A stretch of DNA of 64,000 nt from Roseimaritima multifibrata (GTDB lineage: Bacteria > Planctomycetota > Planctomycetia > Pirellulales > Pirellulaceae): contig NZ_CP036262.1 of assembly GCF_007741495.1 (NCBI RefSeq), forward strand, positions 1,984,001 to 2,048,000, written 5' to 3'. The position numbers and the translations under genes were made by a program. Of the stretch, positions 1 to 8,310 are shown piece after piece (the stretch's first letter is position 1; the number at the start of each line of letters is the position of its first letter). The notes beneath the pieces are model-generated. The model saw only the letters and a program-made list of their open reading frames with translations, made no database searches and was not told the origin of the DNA.

Positions 1-471
1 CCAAGTCCCCGGGAAACGCCCGCAGCTTGGGGTGAGGGGATTTTCGCGAGGCGATTTTGCGGGGAGTGCCTATTTAACGTTCGGTGTTTTCAAGCCGTTG
101 AGTCGCTCCTTGCCCTGTCTCTGTCTGCCCCTCTCCCCCTGCCCCTCTCCCCAAAAACAAGCCCTTAATTTGCAGTCGATCGGCCGGGCTGGCGAATCTA
201 TGGTCCAATATCAAGCCTGATTTAAACGAGCTTGTTTTTAGGGCGAGGGGAGCCAGGTTTTTATCCGTTGTAAATTCCAATAACCAGTCACGCCACTTTT
301 TAGCGGAACGGCGCGAGCCGTCCGGCCGCACAACCTTTGATCGCCGGCGCAATCGAAACGTTCTCACCGCAAAGCCGGTTCCCCTGGAAGGCACCCGGTA
401 TTGGTTCCGTCCGGTGGGAATCGCTCCTGATGGCGAGTCCCTGGTGCGTGGGGCCTGTTTCGTGTGGGCGT
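1..471. other. Left-edge region without a supported gene
   Basis: I see no convincing coding region here. Reading frames that cross it are short, composition-biased or antisense to the repeat-rich gene to the right. A C/T-rich stretch lies around 115-155. A gene ending beyond the left edge cannot be excluded. Confidence 0.5.
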
Positions 472-506
472 AAAAAAAGAGGACGCATGGATATGCGTCC
501 TCTTTT
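472..506 (-). terminator. Intrinsic terminator of the Cys-pair secreted protein gene
   Basis: A perfect 14-bp inverted repeat (475-488 with 493-506, loop GGAT) starts with AAAAGAGGACGCAT. Read on the minus strand it is followed by a U-run (the A-tract at 472-478), about 40 bp beyond the stop of the gene at 547-1161. The other strand also has T residues after the stem, so it may work both ways. Confidence 0.85.
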
Positions 507-546
507 CGTCGTTTGGGTTCATGGCTTGCTCGTTGAGCAGGCTGAA

Positions 547-1161
547 CTATTTAGCAGCTGGAGCTTCGACCTTAGGTGCAGCTGGAGCTTCGACCTTAGG
601 TGCAGCTGGAGCTTCGACCTTAGGTGCAGCTGGAGCTTCGACCTTAGGTGCAGCTGGTTTAGCTTCGGCTTTAGGGGCAGCTTTGGCTTCGGCTTTAGGA
701 GCTGGTTTGGCTTCGGCTTTAGGAGCTGGTTTGGCTTCGGCTTTAGGAGCTGGTTTAGCTTCGGCTTTAGGAGCTGGTTTGGCTTTAGCTTCTGGAGCTG
801 GTGCTGGAGGAGCTTCTTCGCTGGTTGCTTCTGGAGCTGGAGCAGCTTCTTCGACGACAACCACTTCGCCTACGATCGTTCCTTCCATGATGACTTCTCC
901 ACCGCAGCAGCTTGGCTGTGGTGCAGGAGCAGGTGTGCCGCAGCAGCTGGGTTGAGCAACTGGTTCGCAGCAGCTGGTGGTCACTTCGCAGCAGCTAGGT
1001 GCTGGTGCACAAGCGGATGTGTGGCAGCCGCCTTTTAGCAGTCCGCCGCCACAACCACGCTTGAACAAGCCGTGGCTGAATAGGCCGCCGGCTTGAGCTG
1101 GGGCGGTTAGGAGGGCTGCAACTGCAAACATGGCGACAAGGGTGAAAGCTTTACGACTCAT
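547..1161 (-). CDS. Secreted Cys-pair protein with Ala/Pro/Lys repeat tail
   Basis: This 204-aa protein has a clear signal peptide (residues 1-24, basic start, hydrophobic core, A-Q-A cleavage site). A short Cys-rich part (about 37-86) follows, with 11 cysteines including four C-C pairs (57/58, 64/65, 73/74, 85/86). From about residue 105 to the end the sequence is low complexity: first repeats of APKAEAKP type, then four copies of AAPKVEAP. The codons repeat too, as 24-bp DNA units. A GGAG-type ribosome site lies about 11 nt before the ATG at 1161, and a strong terminator follows the stop. Function is unknown; by inference it is an envelope or matrix protein in which the cysteines cross-link or bind metal and the tail is a flexible spacer. 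The reading frame is supported by the signal peptide and terminator. Antisense frames over the repeats are artefacts. Confidence 0.75.
   Translation of the reverse strand: MSRKAFTLVAMFAVAALLTAPAQAGGLFSHGLFKRGCGGGLLKGGCHTSACAPAPSCCEVTTSCCEPVAQPSCCGTPAPAPQPSCCGGEVIMEGTIVGEVVVVEEAAPAPEATSEEAPPAPAPEAKAKPAPKAEAKPAPKAEAKPAPKAEAKPAPKAEAKAAPKAEAKPAAPKVEAPAAPKVEAPAAPKVEAPAAPKVEAPAAK
548..790. repeat. Intragenic 24-bp tandem repeats
   Basis: Four nearly perfect 24-bp units (about 556-655, core GCAGCTGGAGCTTCGACC) are followed by about five units of a second 24-bp type (about 655-790, core GCTTCGGCTTTAGGAGCTGG). Each unit encodes 8 residues of the secreted protein on the minus strand, so copy number can change without breaking frame. 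Confidence 0.9.
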
Positions 1162-1542
1162 TGGATTTTGTTCTCCAGAAAGGGAAAAAATTGGCGTTGG
1201 TTGCTTGGGCGGCAGTCCGTGCCAAAAATATGCAAGAGCCTGTTAGCGGCTCGCGTCCCTAGAACCTCAGGTGTGCATATGGTCAGTTCCTGAAGTCCAG
1301 GCGACCAGGATTCTTCGTAAACTTGCCCTAATGAGGTCAATCCTCGGTAGGTGGGGCAAGATAGGCAGCATGGAACGGCCGTGCTGCCTGTCAGTTAGGT
1401 TAGCGGCCAAGTCGTTAAAGTCAATCACGCACCGTTAGGTATTGGAAAAACAACCGAATTTTGAGTTTCTTGGGGTTCGGATGGTCGAATTAAACGTTCT
1501 AATTGGAACGCGATGCATAACCCGGACTAGCCGGAAAGTTCT
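1162..1542. other. Divergent intergenic region, left part
   Basis: This is the non-coding spacer between the secreted Cys-pair gene and the promoter of the DUF1501 gene. It should hold the promoter of the minus-strand gene, but I find no convincing -35/-10 pair. A short imperfect hairpin (GAGCC/GGCTC type) lies near 1226-1245. Confidence 0.4.
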
Positions 1543-1571
1543 TTGACATTGCTTAATCAACTCGTTACAAT
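1543..1571 (+). promoter_or_regulatory. Sigma-70-type promoter with long leader
   Basis: TTGACA (1543-1548) and TACAAT (1566-1571) are separated by exactly 17 nt, a near-consensus housekeeping promoter. It would start a leader of about 315 nt before the DUF1501 gene at 1897. The leader contains a perfect 6-bp hairpin with a four-base loop (1778-1793), followed about 10 nt later by a run of five T, so attenuation is possible but unproven. Confidence 0.7.
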
Positions 1572-1896
1572 GTTCGTGAAACACCTACCAACTGGAGGGC
1601 AGACCACGGGAGACTGTCGAAGTCTAAACCACCAAATGCCCCTTCAGAAAAGTGCCCCGCCATACGACTGCGACCCCTTCTCGCAGTAGCCTGCCCAGCC
1701 GCTCTGGCAGTTGTCAGCCGCTTCCTTCGACGTAAGGATGCGAATGACCTAACTGAGACGCGGTCGAAGACTGTGATGCTTCTGTTAAGAAGCTTGTCAC
1801 CGTCTTTTTATTCACAAGACAGCAATCAACAACCCACCTTACGCTGATCTTCTGTTTTCGAGGTTCAGCCCTGCCGACCGTACGGGAGTTTTGACA

Positions 1897-3204
1897 ATGA
1901 ATCGTTGCTCAGGAAATGTGTTTAGCCGCCGTGGATTTCTAGCCGCTGGAGCGCTCACCGGTGCGGGGCTGACTTTAGGTGATTTGATGATGGCCCAGCA
2001 AGCTCGGGCTGATCAGAAAAGTTATGAGTTTATTGAAGCGAAAGCGAAGAACGTTATTCATGTCTTTTTGCCGGGCGGGCTGCCTCAGCATGAGTCCTTT
2101 GATCCGAAACCTTACAGCCCTCTTGAATATCGAGGGGAGTTTGGGACGGTCAAGACCAATACGGGCGAAGTCTTTTGTAACTCGGTGCCCGGTTTGGCCA
2201 AGCGAGCCGATAAGTTTGCTATCATTCGTTCGATGACTCACGGCGAAGCGGCTCACGAACGTGGGACGCATAATATGTTCACTGGGTATAAGCCCAGTCC
2301 CGCGTTGATTTATCCAAGTTTTGGTTCGGTTGTCAGTCACGAGTACGGCCCTCGTAACGATTTGCCACCCTACGTTTGTGTCCCCAATGTGCCGAACGAG
2401 TTTGCCGGAAGCGGGTACTTAAGTAGCTCCTATGGCCCGTTTGCCTTGGGGGACGATCCTAGTCGGTCGACTTTTAAGGTTCGGGATTTGAATCTGGCGA
2501 GTGGTGTGGATGCTGAGCGTTTTGCTCGGCGGCGTGCCGCTTTGGATGCCGTTAATGGGCGCTTCACCGGGTCGGTGTCTGCGGACAATGTCGATGCGAT
2601 GGGGACTTTCTACGATCGTGCGTATGACTTGCTCAACTCGCCAAACGCTCGAGATGCTTTTGATATTTCGAAAGAAGATGACAAGCTCCGTGACCGCTAC
2701 GGTCGTGATGTTGCTGGGCAGCGGATGCTGATGGCCCGCCGATTGGTCGAGGCAGGGTGCCGGATGGTTACTTTGACCTACGGTAGTTGGGACATGCACG
2801 CTCAGCTGACCGCTGGGGTCAAGCGAAGCATGCCAGCTTTCGATCGCTCGCTGAGCACATTGCTGGATGATTTGTCTGAGCGAGGTATGCTGGACGAGAC
2901 CTTGGTGATGGTCACCACCGAGTTCGGTCGTACGCCGAAAATTAATAAAGATGCTGGGCGAGACCACTGGCCAAAAGTGTTCAGTGTGATGATGGCGGGT
3001 GGCGGTATTAAAGGTGGTACGATTTACGGCGCTTCGAATGCGACCGCCTCTGAGCCCGAAGATAATCCTGTCACCCACGCCGACCTTGCAACGACCATGT
3101 ATCACTTGATGGGCATTGTTGCCGACAAAGAACTGATGTCGCCTGGTGATCGCCCAATCGAAATTGTCGATGGTGGCGAAGTGATCAAGGGCATCTTGGC
3201 TTAG
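1897..3204 (+). CDS. DUF1501 family protein with Tat signal
   Basis: This 435-aa protein starts with a twin-arginine signal: S-R-R-G-F-L at residues 10-15, then a hydrophobic stretch ending near A-R-A at about 37. That predicts export in a folded state. The rest matches DUF1501, an alkaline-phosphatase/sulfatase-like fold abundant in planctomycetes and usually paired with DUF1549/DUF1553 cytochrome proteins. Visible features include the early L-P-G-G-L-P-Q-H-E-S-F-D block and the late T-T-E-F-G-R-T-P and G-R-D-H-W-P blocks. The ATG at 1897 is preferred over the TTG at 1891 because GGGAG (1884-1888) lies 8 nt before it. It is the first gene of the block that includes the PPC-domain and DUF1549/1553 genes. 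Substrate unknown. Confidence 0.85.
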   Translation: MNRCSGNVFSRRGFLAAGALTGAGLTLGDLMMAQQARADQKSYEFIEAKAKNVIHVFLPGGLPQHESFDPKPYSPLEYRGEFGTVKTNTGEVFCNSVPGLAKRADKFAIIRSMTHGEAAHERGTHNMFTGYKPSPALIYPSFGSVVSHEYGPRNDLPPYVCVPNVPNEFAGSGYLSSSYGPFALGDDPSRSTFKVRDLNLASGVDAERFARRRAALDAVNGRFTGSVSADNVDAMGTFYDRAYDLLNSPNARDAFDISKEDDKLRDRYGRDVAGQRMLMARRLVEAGCRMVTLTYGSWDMHAQLTAGVKRSMPAFDRSLSTLLDDLSERGMLDETLVMVTTEFGRTPKINKDAGRDHWPKVFSVMMAGGGIKGGTIYGASNATASEPEDNPVTHADLATTMYHLMGIVADKELMSPGDRPIEIVDGGEVIKGILA

Positions 3205-3262
3205 TCGCTCGCGTCCTCCCCTCCCCCCACTCCCCTCCTTTTGTTGGCGCATGGAGTCATTT

Positions 3263-5698
3263 ATGACACGTATCGCTTTCCTTCTGTTAGTAACCTCGTT
3301 GGTGTCGGTTTCGGGCTTCGCGGCTCAACCGGTTGTCACTCGTGTGGAGCCGTTTGGTATCCAACGCGGAAAGACAACCACCGTCGTTATGCATGGCGCT
3401 CGTCTGAAGGATGCGGTCCAAGTGCTGGCCGATCTGCCTGGCTTGACAATTGACGAAGTCAAGCCGCTGGATAATGCCAAGGTAGAGGTGAAGATCACTG
3501 CGGCTAAAGAGATGGCCCCAGGGCTTTACCCTTTCCGGTTGGTGACCGAAACCGGGATTTCCAGTTTGCGTTTGATCGGAGTGGGGGCTCTGCCTGTGGT
3601 GAAAGAAGTCGAACCGAATAGCGACTTCGAAACGCCTCAGAAGATCGAAATGAACACAACCGTTGAGGGTGTGATCACGAATGAAGACCAAGATCTTTAT
3701 GCGGTAGAACTAAAGGCTGGGCAGACGTTGTCGGTGGAAATCGAGGGCGTCCGCTTGGCTAGCAATCAGGGAAATCGTTTCCTTGATCCTTATGTTGCGA
3801 TTCTGGATGAAGGGCGTTTCGAGAAATCGACTCGTGATGACATCCCTTTGCTCCAGCAGGATGGACTCTGTTCTTACACCGCGGAAAAAGACGGGACCTA
3901 CACCGTGTTGGTTCGCGACGCTTCCTTTGGTGGTAGTAACGACGCTTATTATCGCGTTCATATCGGCACCTACCCTCGCCCCATCGCAGTCGTGCCCGCT
4001 GGAGGGCAACCAGGTACTTTGTTGACCGCGAACTTGGTCTATCCCGATGGTTCGTCCGCCGAGGCTCAGATTCAGTTGCCAACGGAGCCGAACGATCTGT
4101 TCCCTGCAGTCACCGAAACAGAGTTAGGGGTTTCTCCGTCGCCGAACTGGTTGCGAGTCAATGAATTGCCTGTAACCCTTGAGCAAGAGCCTAACGAAGA
4201 CCTGAAGACCGCCCCGCCAGCCGTCGCTCCAGGGGCTTTTTGTGGAGTGATTGGTGGTCCCGGAGATGTCGACTACTTCGCCTTTGATGGTGTAAAGGGA
4301 CGCAAGTATCTTGTCCAGGTTTACGCCCGTGAAACACTTCGCTCCCCTTTGGACAGCGTGGTAAATGTCTACGGTCCCGATTCCAAGCGAGTCACAGGTA
4401 ACGATGACAGTGGTGGTAAACCGGACAGTTATTGTGAATTCACTGCGGCTGCCGACGGCAAGTACTACATCCGTCTGAATGACCAATTGGGTCAAGGCGG
4501 CCCAGGGTACAACTATCGCTGCGAAGTGACCGAAGCGAAGCCCCGGATGGATATGGATCTGGCAGAGCTGGATCGCTATCAAGCCGTCGTGTGGCCGGTT
4601 CCTAAAGGAGCTCAGATGGCTGTGATGGTGAATGCCGCTCGGAAAGATCTGGGGGGAGAACTGAATATCGAAGCTTTGAATTTGCCTCCTGGTGTCACCG
4701 CGACCGCTTATCCGATGCGAGCCGACCGCCCGACGGTTCCCTTGTTGTTGTCCGCCGCAGCGGATGCCGAAATTGGGGGAAGTCTGGTCGACGTTGTCGC
4801 CAAACCAAGCGACAAGAAATATGCTCACGTCGAAGGTCATCTGCGTCAGACCCATCAGTTGGTCCAAGGTCAGAACCGTCGTAATATTTGGGTGTGGAAT
4901 ACCGACCGCGTTGCGGTTTCGGTAGCTCAGCCCGTTCCCTTTAAACTGACGGTCGTCCAGCCTGAAGTTCCCATCGTTCGTAATGGATCGATGTCGCTAA
5001 TCGTTAAGGTGGAACGCAATGAAGGGTTTGAGGGAGAAATCTCTTTGAGGTCGCTGTACAACCCACCCGGTATTACGGTGAACAACAGTCGTAAGATCGC
5101 AAAAGACAAAACCGAAGTAGAGGTTCCGATGACGGCCAACGGCAGTTCAGCGGTTGGTGAATGGCCGATGTTTCTGGTGGCGACAACCGCTAGCGATAAC
5201 GGAAGCGTTCGAATCACCACGGAACCGATCAATGTGGACGTCCAGGACGTCTTCTTTGGTTTCGAATTTTCTAAGGCCGCAGCCGAACAGGGGACGGAAT
5301 CGTCCATCCCTGTTGGGGTCAGTGTCTCGCGTGAGTTTGTCGGTGAGGCTGAGGTCGAATTGGTCGGCCTGCCAGCTGGGGTTACTTCTTCAGCACCGAT
5401 CCAAAAGGTAACCGCAGAGACTGAGAAAGTGGTTTTCCCAATTACAATTGCTAAAGATGCTCGGCCGGGGACTCATAAGACCCTGAACGTGCAGGCCCGG
5501 ATTATCAGCGACAAAGGAGTTATCACCCAGACGCAAGGGACGGGTGAGCTGCGGGTTGATAAGCCTCTGCCTCCTAAGGTTGATGAGCCTAAGAAAGAAG
5601 AGAAACCCAAAGCCGAAGCGAAACCGGCACCGAAACCTGCTAAAGAAAAACCGCTCAGTCGCCTCGAGCAACTGCGGCAAGCTCGAGAGAGCAAATAA
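3263..5698 (+). CDS. Secreted PPC-domain protein
   Basis: This 811-aa exported protein has a signal peptide (M-T-R-I-A-F-L-L-L-V onward, cleaved near residue 20). Two pre-peptidase C-terminal (PPC)-type beta-sandwich modules are visible at about 115-235 and 306-430, each opening with an E-P-N-S/E motif and containing the D-x-D-x-Y/F-x-F/V pattern. Beta-rich, Ig-like segments follow, and the last about 40 residues are a Lys/Pro/Glu/Ala tail resembling that of the protein at 547-1161. I chose the ATG at 3263 over 3251 because GGAG (3253-3256) sits 6 nt upstream and the signal peptide then starts normally. It lies between the DUF1501 and DUF1549/1553 genes and probably works with them at the cell surface. 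No catalytic site is recognised. Confidence 0.8.
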   Translation: MTRIAFLLLVTSLVSVSGFAAQPVVTRVEPFGIQRGKTTTVVMHGARLKDAVQVLADLPGLTIDEVKPLDNAKVEVKITAAKEMAPGLYPFRLVTETGISSLRLIGVGALPVVKEVEPNSDFETPQKIEMNTTVEGVITNEDQDLYAVELKAGQTLSVEIEGVRLASNQGNRFLDPYVAILDEGRFEKSTRDDIPLLQQDGLCSYTAEKDGTYTVLVRDASFGGSNDAYYRVHIGTYPRPIAVVPAGGQPGTLLTANLVYPDGSSAEAQIQLPTEPNDLFPAVTETELGVSPSPNWLRVNELPVTLEQEPNEDLKTAPPAVAPGAFCGVIGGPGDVDYFAFDGVKGRKYLVQVYARETLRSPLDSVVNVYGPDSKRVTGNDDSGGKPDSYCEFTAAADGKYYIRLNDQLGQGGPGYNYRCEVTEAKPRMDMDLAELDRYQAVVWPVPKGAQMAVMVNAARKDLGGELNIEALNLPPGVTATAYPMRADRPTVPLLLSAAADAEIGGSLVDVVAKPSDKKYAHVEGHLRQTHQLVQGQNRRNIWVWNTDRVAVSVAQPVPFKLTVVQPEVPIVRNGSMSLIVKVERNEGFEGEISLRSLYNPPGITVNNSRKIAKDKTEVEVPMTANGSSAVGEWPMFLVATTASDNGSVRITTEPINVDVQDVFFGFEFSKAAAEQGTESSIPVGVSVSREFVGEAEVELVGLPAGVTSSAPIQKVTAETEKVVFPITIAKDARPGTHKTLNVQARIISDKGVITQTQGTGELRVDKPLPPKVDEPKKEEKPKAEAKPAPKPAKEKPLSRLEQLRQARESK

Positions 5699-5706
5699 TT
5701 TATAAG

Positions 5707-5772
5707 TTCAGTCCGCCTCGCTAAGCAGCGAGGCGACTGAAAATGATTGCGACAAGCGAAACTGCTTGTCGC
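5707..5772 (+). other. Two adjacent hairpins between genes
   Basis: The first hairpin pairs TTCAGTC-C-GCCTCGCT with AGCGAGGCGACTGAA (5707-5741, 15 bp with one bulge). The second pairs GCGACAAGC with GCTTGTCGC (5749-5772, 9 bp). Neither is followed by a T-run, so they look like an mRNA-processing or REP-like structure rather than a standard terminator. Confidence 0.5.
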
Positions 5773-5814
5773 CTGCCCCACCTCAGTTCCCCCCTCGCCA
5801 GGCCCCGAACGATT

Positions 5815-8283
5815 ATGTCTCATCGAATTCGATTTGCGTTCAGTTCACTCTTATTCGGCTTGATCGCTTCGGTTGCGATCGGTGTTGAACCAGAAGCTTC
5901 CGTACCAGCACCCGCCGGTGGTCCAGCGGGATCGTTGGCCGTTTACCCGACCTCGGTTTTGTTGAACTCAGCCCGCGATTTTCAGTCGTTTGTGGCCGTT
6001 TTAACGCGAGAAGATGGGGTTACCGTCGATGTGACGGACCAGGTTGATTGGAAACTTGCCGCCGAAGGCTTGGCCAAGCGAGATGGGCATCAGTTGCTGC
6101 CGATCGCCGACGGCGAAACCGAACTGGTTGCGAAACTGAACGGACAGGAAGTGCGGGTCCCCCTGAAGGTTCAGAATGCGGCTGAGCGCCCAGCAATTAG
6201 TTTCAAAAAAGACATCATGCCTGTTCTGACCCGTAGTGGTTGTAACACGGGCAGTTGCCACGGAGCCGCCCGCGGCAAAGATGGCTTTAACCTCAGCCTG
6301 TTCGGGTTCGATCCCGATGGCGATTATTTGCGAATCACTCGCGAACTTGGAACCCGCCGAGTCAATTTGGCGGTTCCTGAAGAAAGCTTGTTTATCAAAA
6401 AAGCGATTGGCGCCGTTCCTCATACCGGTGGCAAATTGTTTGACACCGATAGCGATTATTATGCAACCGTTCTTGAATGGTTGGAAAATGGTGCCCCGAT
6501 TGACCCAGCGGACAATCAACCTCCCGCGGTCGCTTCGGTAGATTTCTATCCTCCACAAGCAGTGATCGAGGGTGCCGAATCAACCCAGCGTTTTGTCGCC
6601 GTGGCAAACTACGCTGACGGAACCACTCGCGACGTTTCTCGCCTAGCGGCATTCGCGACCAACAACCCAACGTCAACGACCGTGGATGCTTTTGGAAACG
6701 CGGTTGCCGGAGCCCGTGGTGAGGCTTTCATCATGGCACGCTTTGATACCCATACAGTTGGCAGCCAAGTTCTGGTTCTGCCAAAAGGGTTGGAGTACAC
6801 CGCTCCGGAAATCACGGGGAATTACATCGACCAGTTGGTTGGAAAGAAGATGCAGCAACTGCGAATCCTGCCGAGTGAGATCTGCAGTGACGAGGAATTC
6901 CTTCGCCGGGCGACGATCGATATCACCGGGATGTTGCCGACAAGTGAAGAGTACACTCAGTTCATGCAGGACGCCGCTCCTGATAAACGTGCTGCTTTGG
7001 TCAACCGCCTGTTAGAACAGAAGGAATTCAGTGAAATCTGGGCGATGAAATTTGCTCAGCTGTTGATGATCAAAAGCAGCAACCAAGTCAGCTATAAATC
7101 GGCCTTCCTATATGCCAACTGGTTGACCGACAAGTTTGCCCGGAAAGTTCCCGTCGACCAGATGGTACGCGATCTGTTGACCGCAGAAGGGGGAACGTTC
7201 AATACGCCTCAAACCAACTTCTACGAAATCGAACGCGACACGTTAAAGACGTCGGAGAATGTGGCCCAGGTCTTCATGGGGATTCGGACCCAATGTGCAC
7301 AGTGCCACAACCATCCGTTTGACCGCTGGACGATGGACGATTATTACGGGTTTGCTAGTTTCTTCTCGCAGATCGGCCGTAAGACCGCAGAAGATTACCG
7401 CGAGCGAATCGTTTACAACCGCAATAGCGGAGACGTGCGACATCCCGTTGGCAATCGTGTCATGACTCCGACGTACCTCGGTGACGGCGAAGCGGACACC
7501 AAGGGGAAAGACCGCCGTGCGGTAGTCGCCGAATGGTTGACCGCTCCGGAAAATCCCTACTTTGCGAAATCGCTTGCCAACCGCGTCTGGAAACATTTCC
7601 TCGGCGTTGGTGTTGTCGACCCTGTCGATGACATCCGAGTCAGCAACCCAGCAAGTAACCCCGAATTGTTCGATACTTTGGGTGACAAGTTGGTCGAGTA
7701 TGAATTCGATTTCCGCCAATTGGTTCGGGATATTTGTGCCAGCGAAGCTTATCAGCGTTCGGTTGTTGCAAATGAAACGAACAAAAATGATACGCGTAAC
7801 TATACTCATGCATTACCGCGACGAATTCCAGCGGAAAGCATGTTGGACGTCATCTGTCAGGTGACCGAAACCAAGGACAAGTTCCGTGGCTTGCCATTGG
7901 GGGCTCGTGCGGTGCAGATTGCCGACGGGAAAACTTCCAATTACTTCCTGACAACGTTTGGACGATCGGCTCGCGATACCGTTTGTGAGTGTGAAGCAAC
8001 GACGGACCCATCCCTGTCGCAGGCGTTGCATCTCCTGAATGGTGCGACGGTTTCGGGAAAGATCACGCAAGGCAAAGTTGTTGAACGAATGCTGAAAGAT
8101 GATGGTTTGACACCGGAGCAGGTGATCGACCAGCTTTACATTCGTTGTTTGTGTCGAGTTCCGACCGCTGAAGAAAAGAAGGCGTTGTTGGTTTCGCTTT
8201 CCGAAGCGGCCAATGAGCAGCAAGGTCTAGAAGATGTCTTCTGGGCGATTGTTAACAGCCGTGAGTTTGTCTTCAACCACTAG
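5815..8283 (+). CDS. Ig-like / DUF1549-DUF1553 cytochrome-type protein
   Basis: This 822-aa exported protein has a signal peptide beginning M-S-H-R-I-R-F-A-F and a bacterial Ig-like domain near residues 40-120. A haem-type segment carries C143-N-T-G-S-C148-H149, a CX4CH spacing that is not canonical CxxCH. A second Ig-like domain follows, then the DUF1549 core with canonical C494-A-Q-C497-H498 followed by N-H-P-F-D-R-W, then DUF1553 to the C-terminus. DUF1549/DUF1553 proteins are hallmark planctomycete exported proteins, usually next to a DUF1501 gene as here. I start at 5815 because the extra 24 upstream codons overlap the hairpins and would bury the signal peptide. Role inferred: a periplasmic redox or hydrolytic enzyme acting on complex polymers; substrate unknown. 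Confidence 0.85.
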   Translation: MSHRIRFAFSSLLFGLIASVAIGVEPEASVPAPAGGPAGSLAVYPTSVLLNSARDFQSFVAVLTREDGVTVDVTDQVDWKLAAEGLAKRDGHQLLPIADGETELVAKLNGQEVRVPLKVQNAAERPAISFKKDIMPVLTRSGCNTGSCHGAARGKDGFNLSLFGFDPDGDYLRITRELGTRRVNLAVPEESLFIKKAIGAVPHTGGKLFDTDSDYYATVLEWLENGAPIDPADNQPPAVASVDFYPPQAVIEGAESTQRFVAVANYADGTTRDVSRLAAFATNNPTSTTVDAFGNAVAGARGEAFIMARFDTHTVGSQVLVLPKGLEYTAPEITGNYIDQLVGKKMQQLRILPSEICSDEEFLRRATIDITGMLPTSEEYTQFMQDAAPDKRAALVNRLLEQKEFSEIWAMKFAQLLMIKSSNQVSYKSAFLYANWLTDKFARKVPVDQMVRDLLTAEGGTFNTPQTNFYEIERDTLKTSENVAQVFMGIRTQCAQCHNHPFDRWTMDDYYGFASFFSQIGRKTAEDYRERIVYNRNSGDVRHPVGNRVMTPTYLGDGEADTKGKDRRAVVAEWLTAPENPYFAKSLANRVWKHFLGVGVVDPVDDIRVSNPASNPELFDTLGDKLVEYEFDFRQLVRDICASEAYQRSVVANETNKNDTRNYTHALPRRIPAESMLDVICQVTETKDKFRGLPLGARAVQIADGKTSNYFLTTFGRSARDTVCECEATTDPSLSQALHLLNGATVSGKITQGKVVERMLKDDGLTPEQVIDQLYIRCLCRVPTAEEKKALLVSLSEAANEQQGLEDVFWAIVNSREFVFNH

Positions 8284-8310
8284 AATTGATTCATGCAAAG
8301 CGATTTGATC

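Noticed and set aside
337-1038. Plus-strand repetitive frames over the Cys-pair gene
   Set aside because: They are antisense artefacts of the 24-bp repeats; the minus-strand frame has a signal peptide, ribosome site and terminator.
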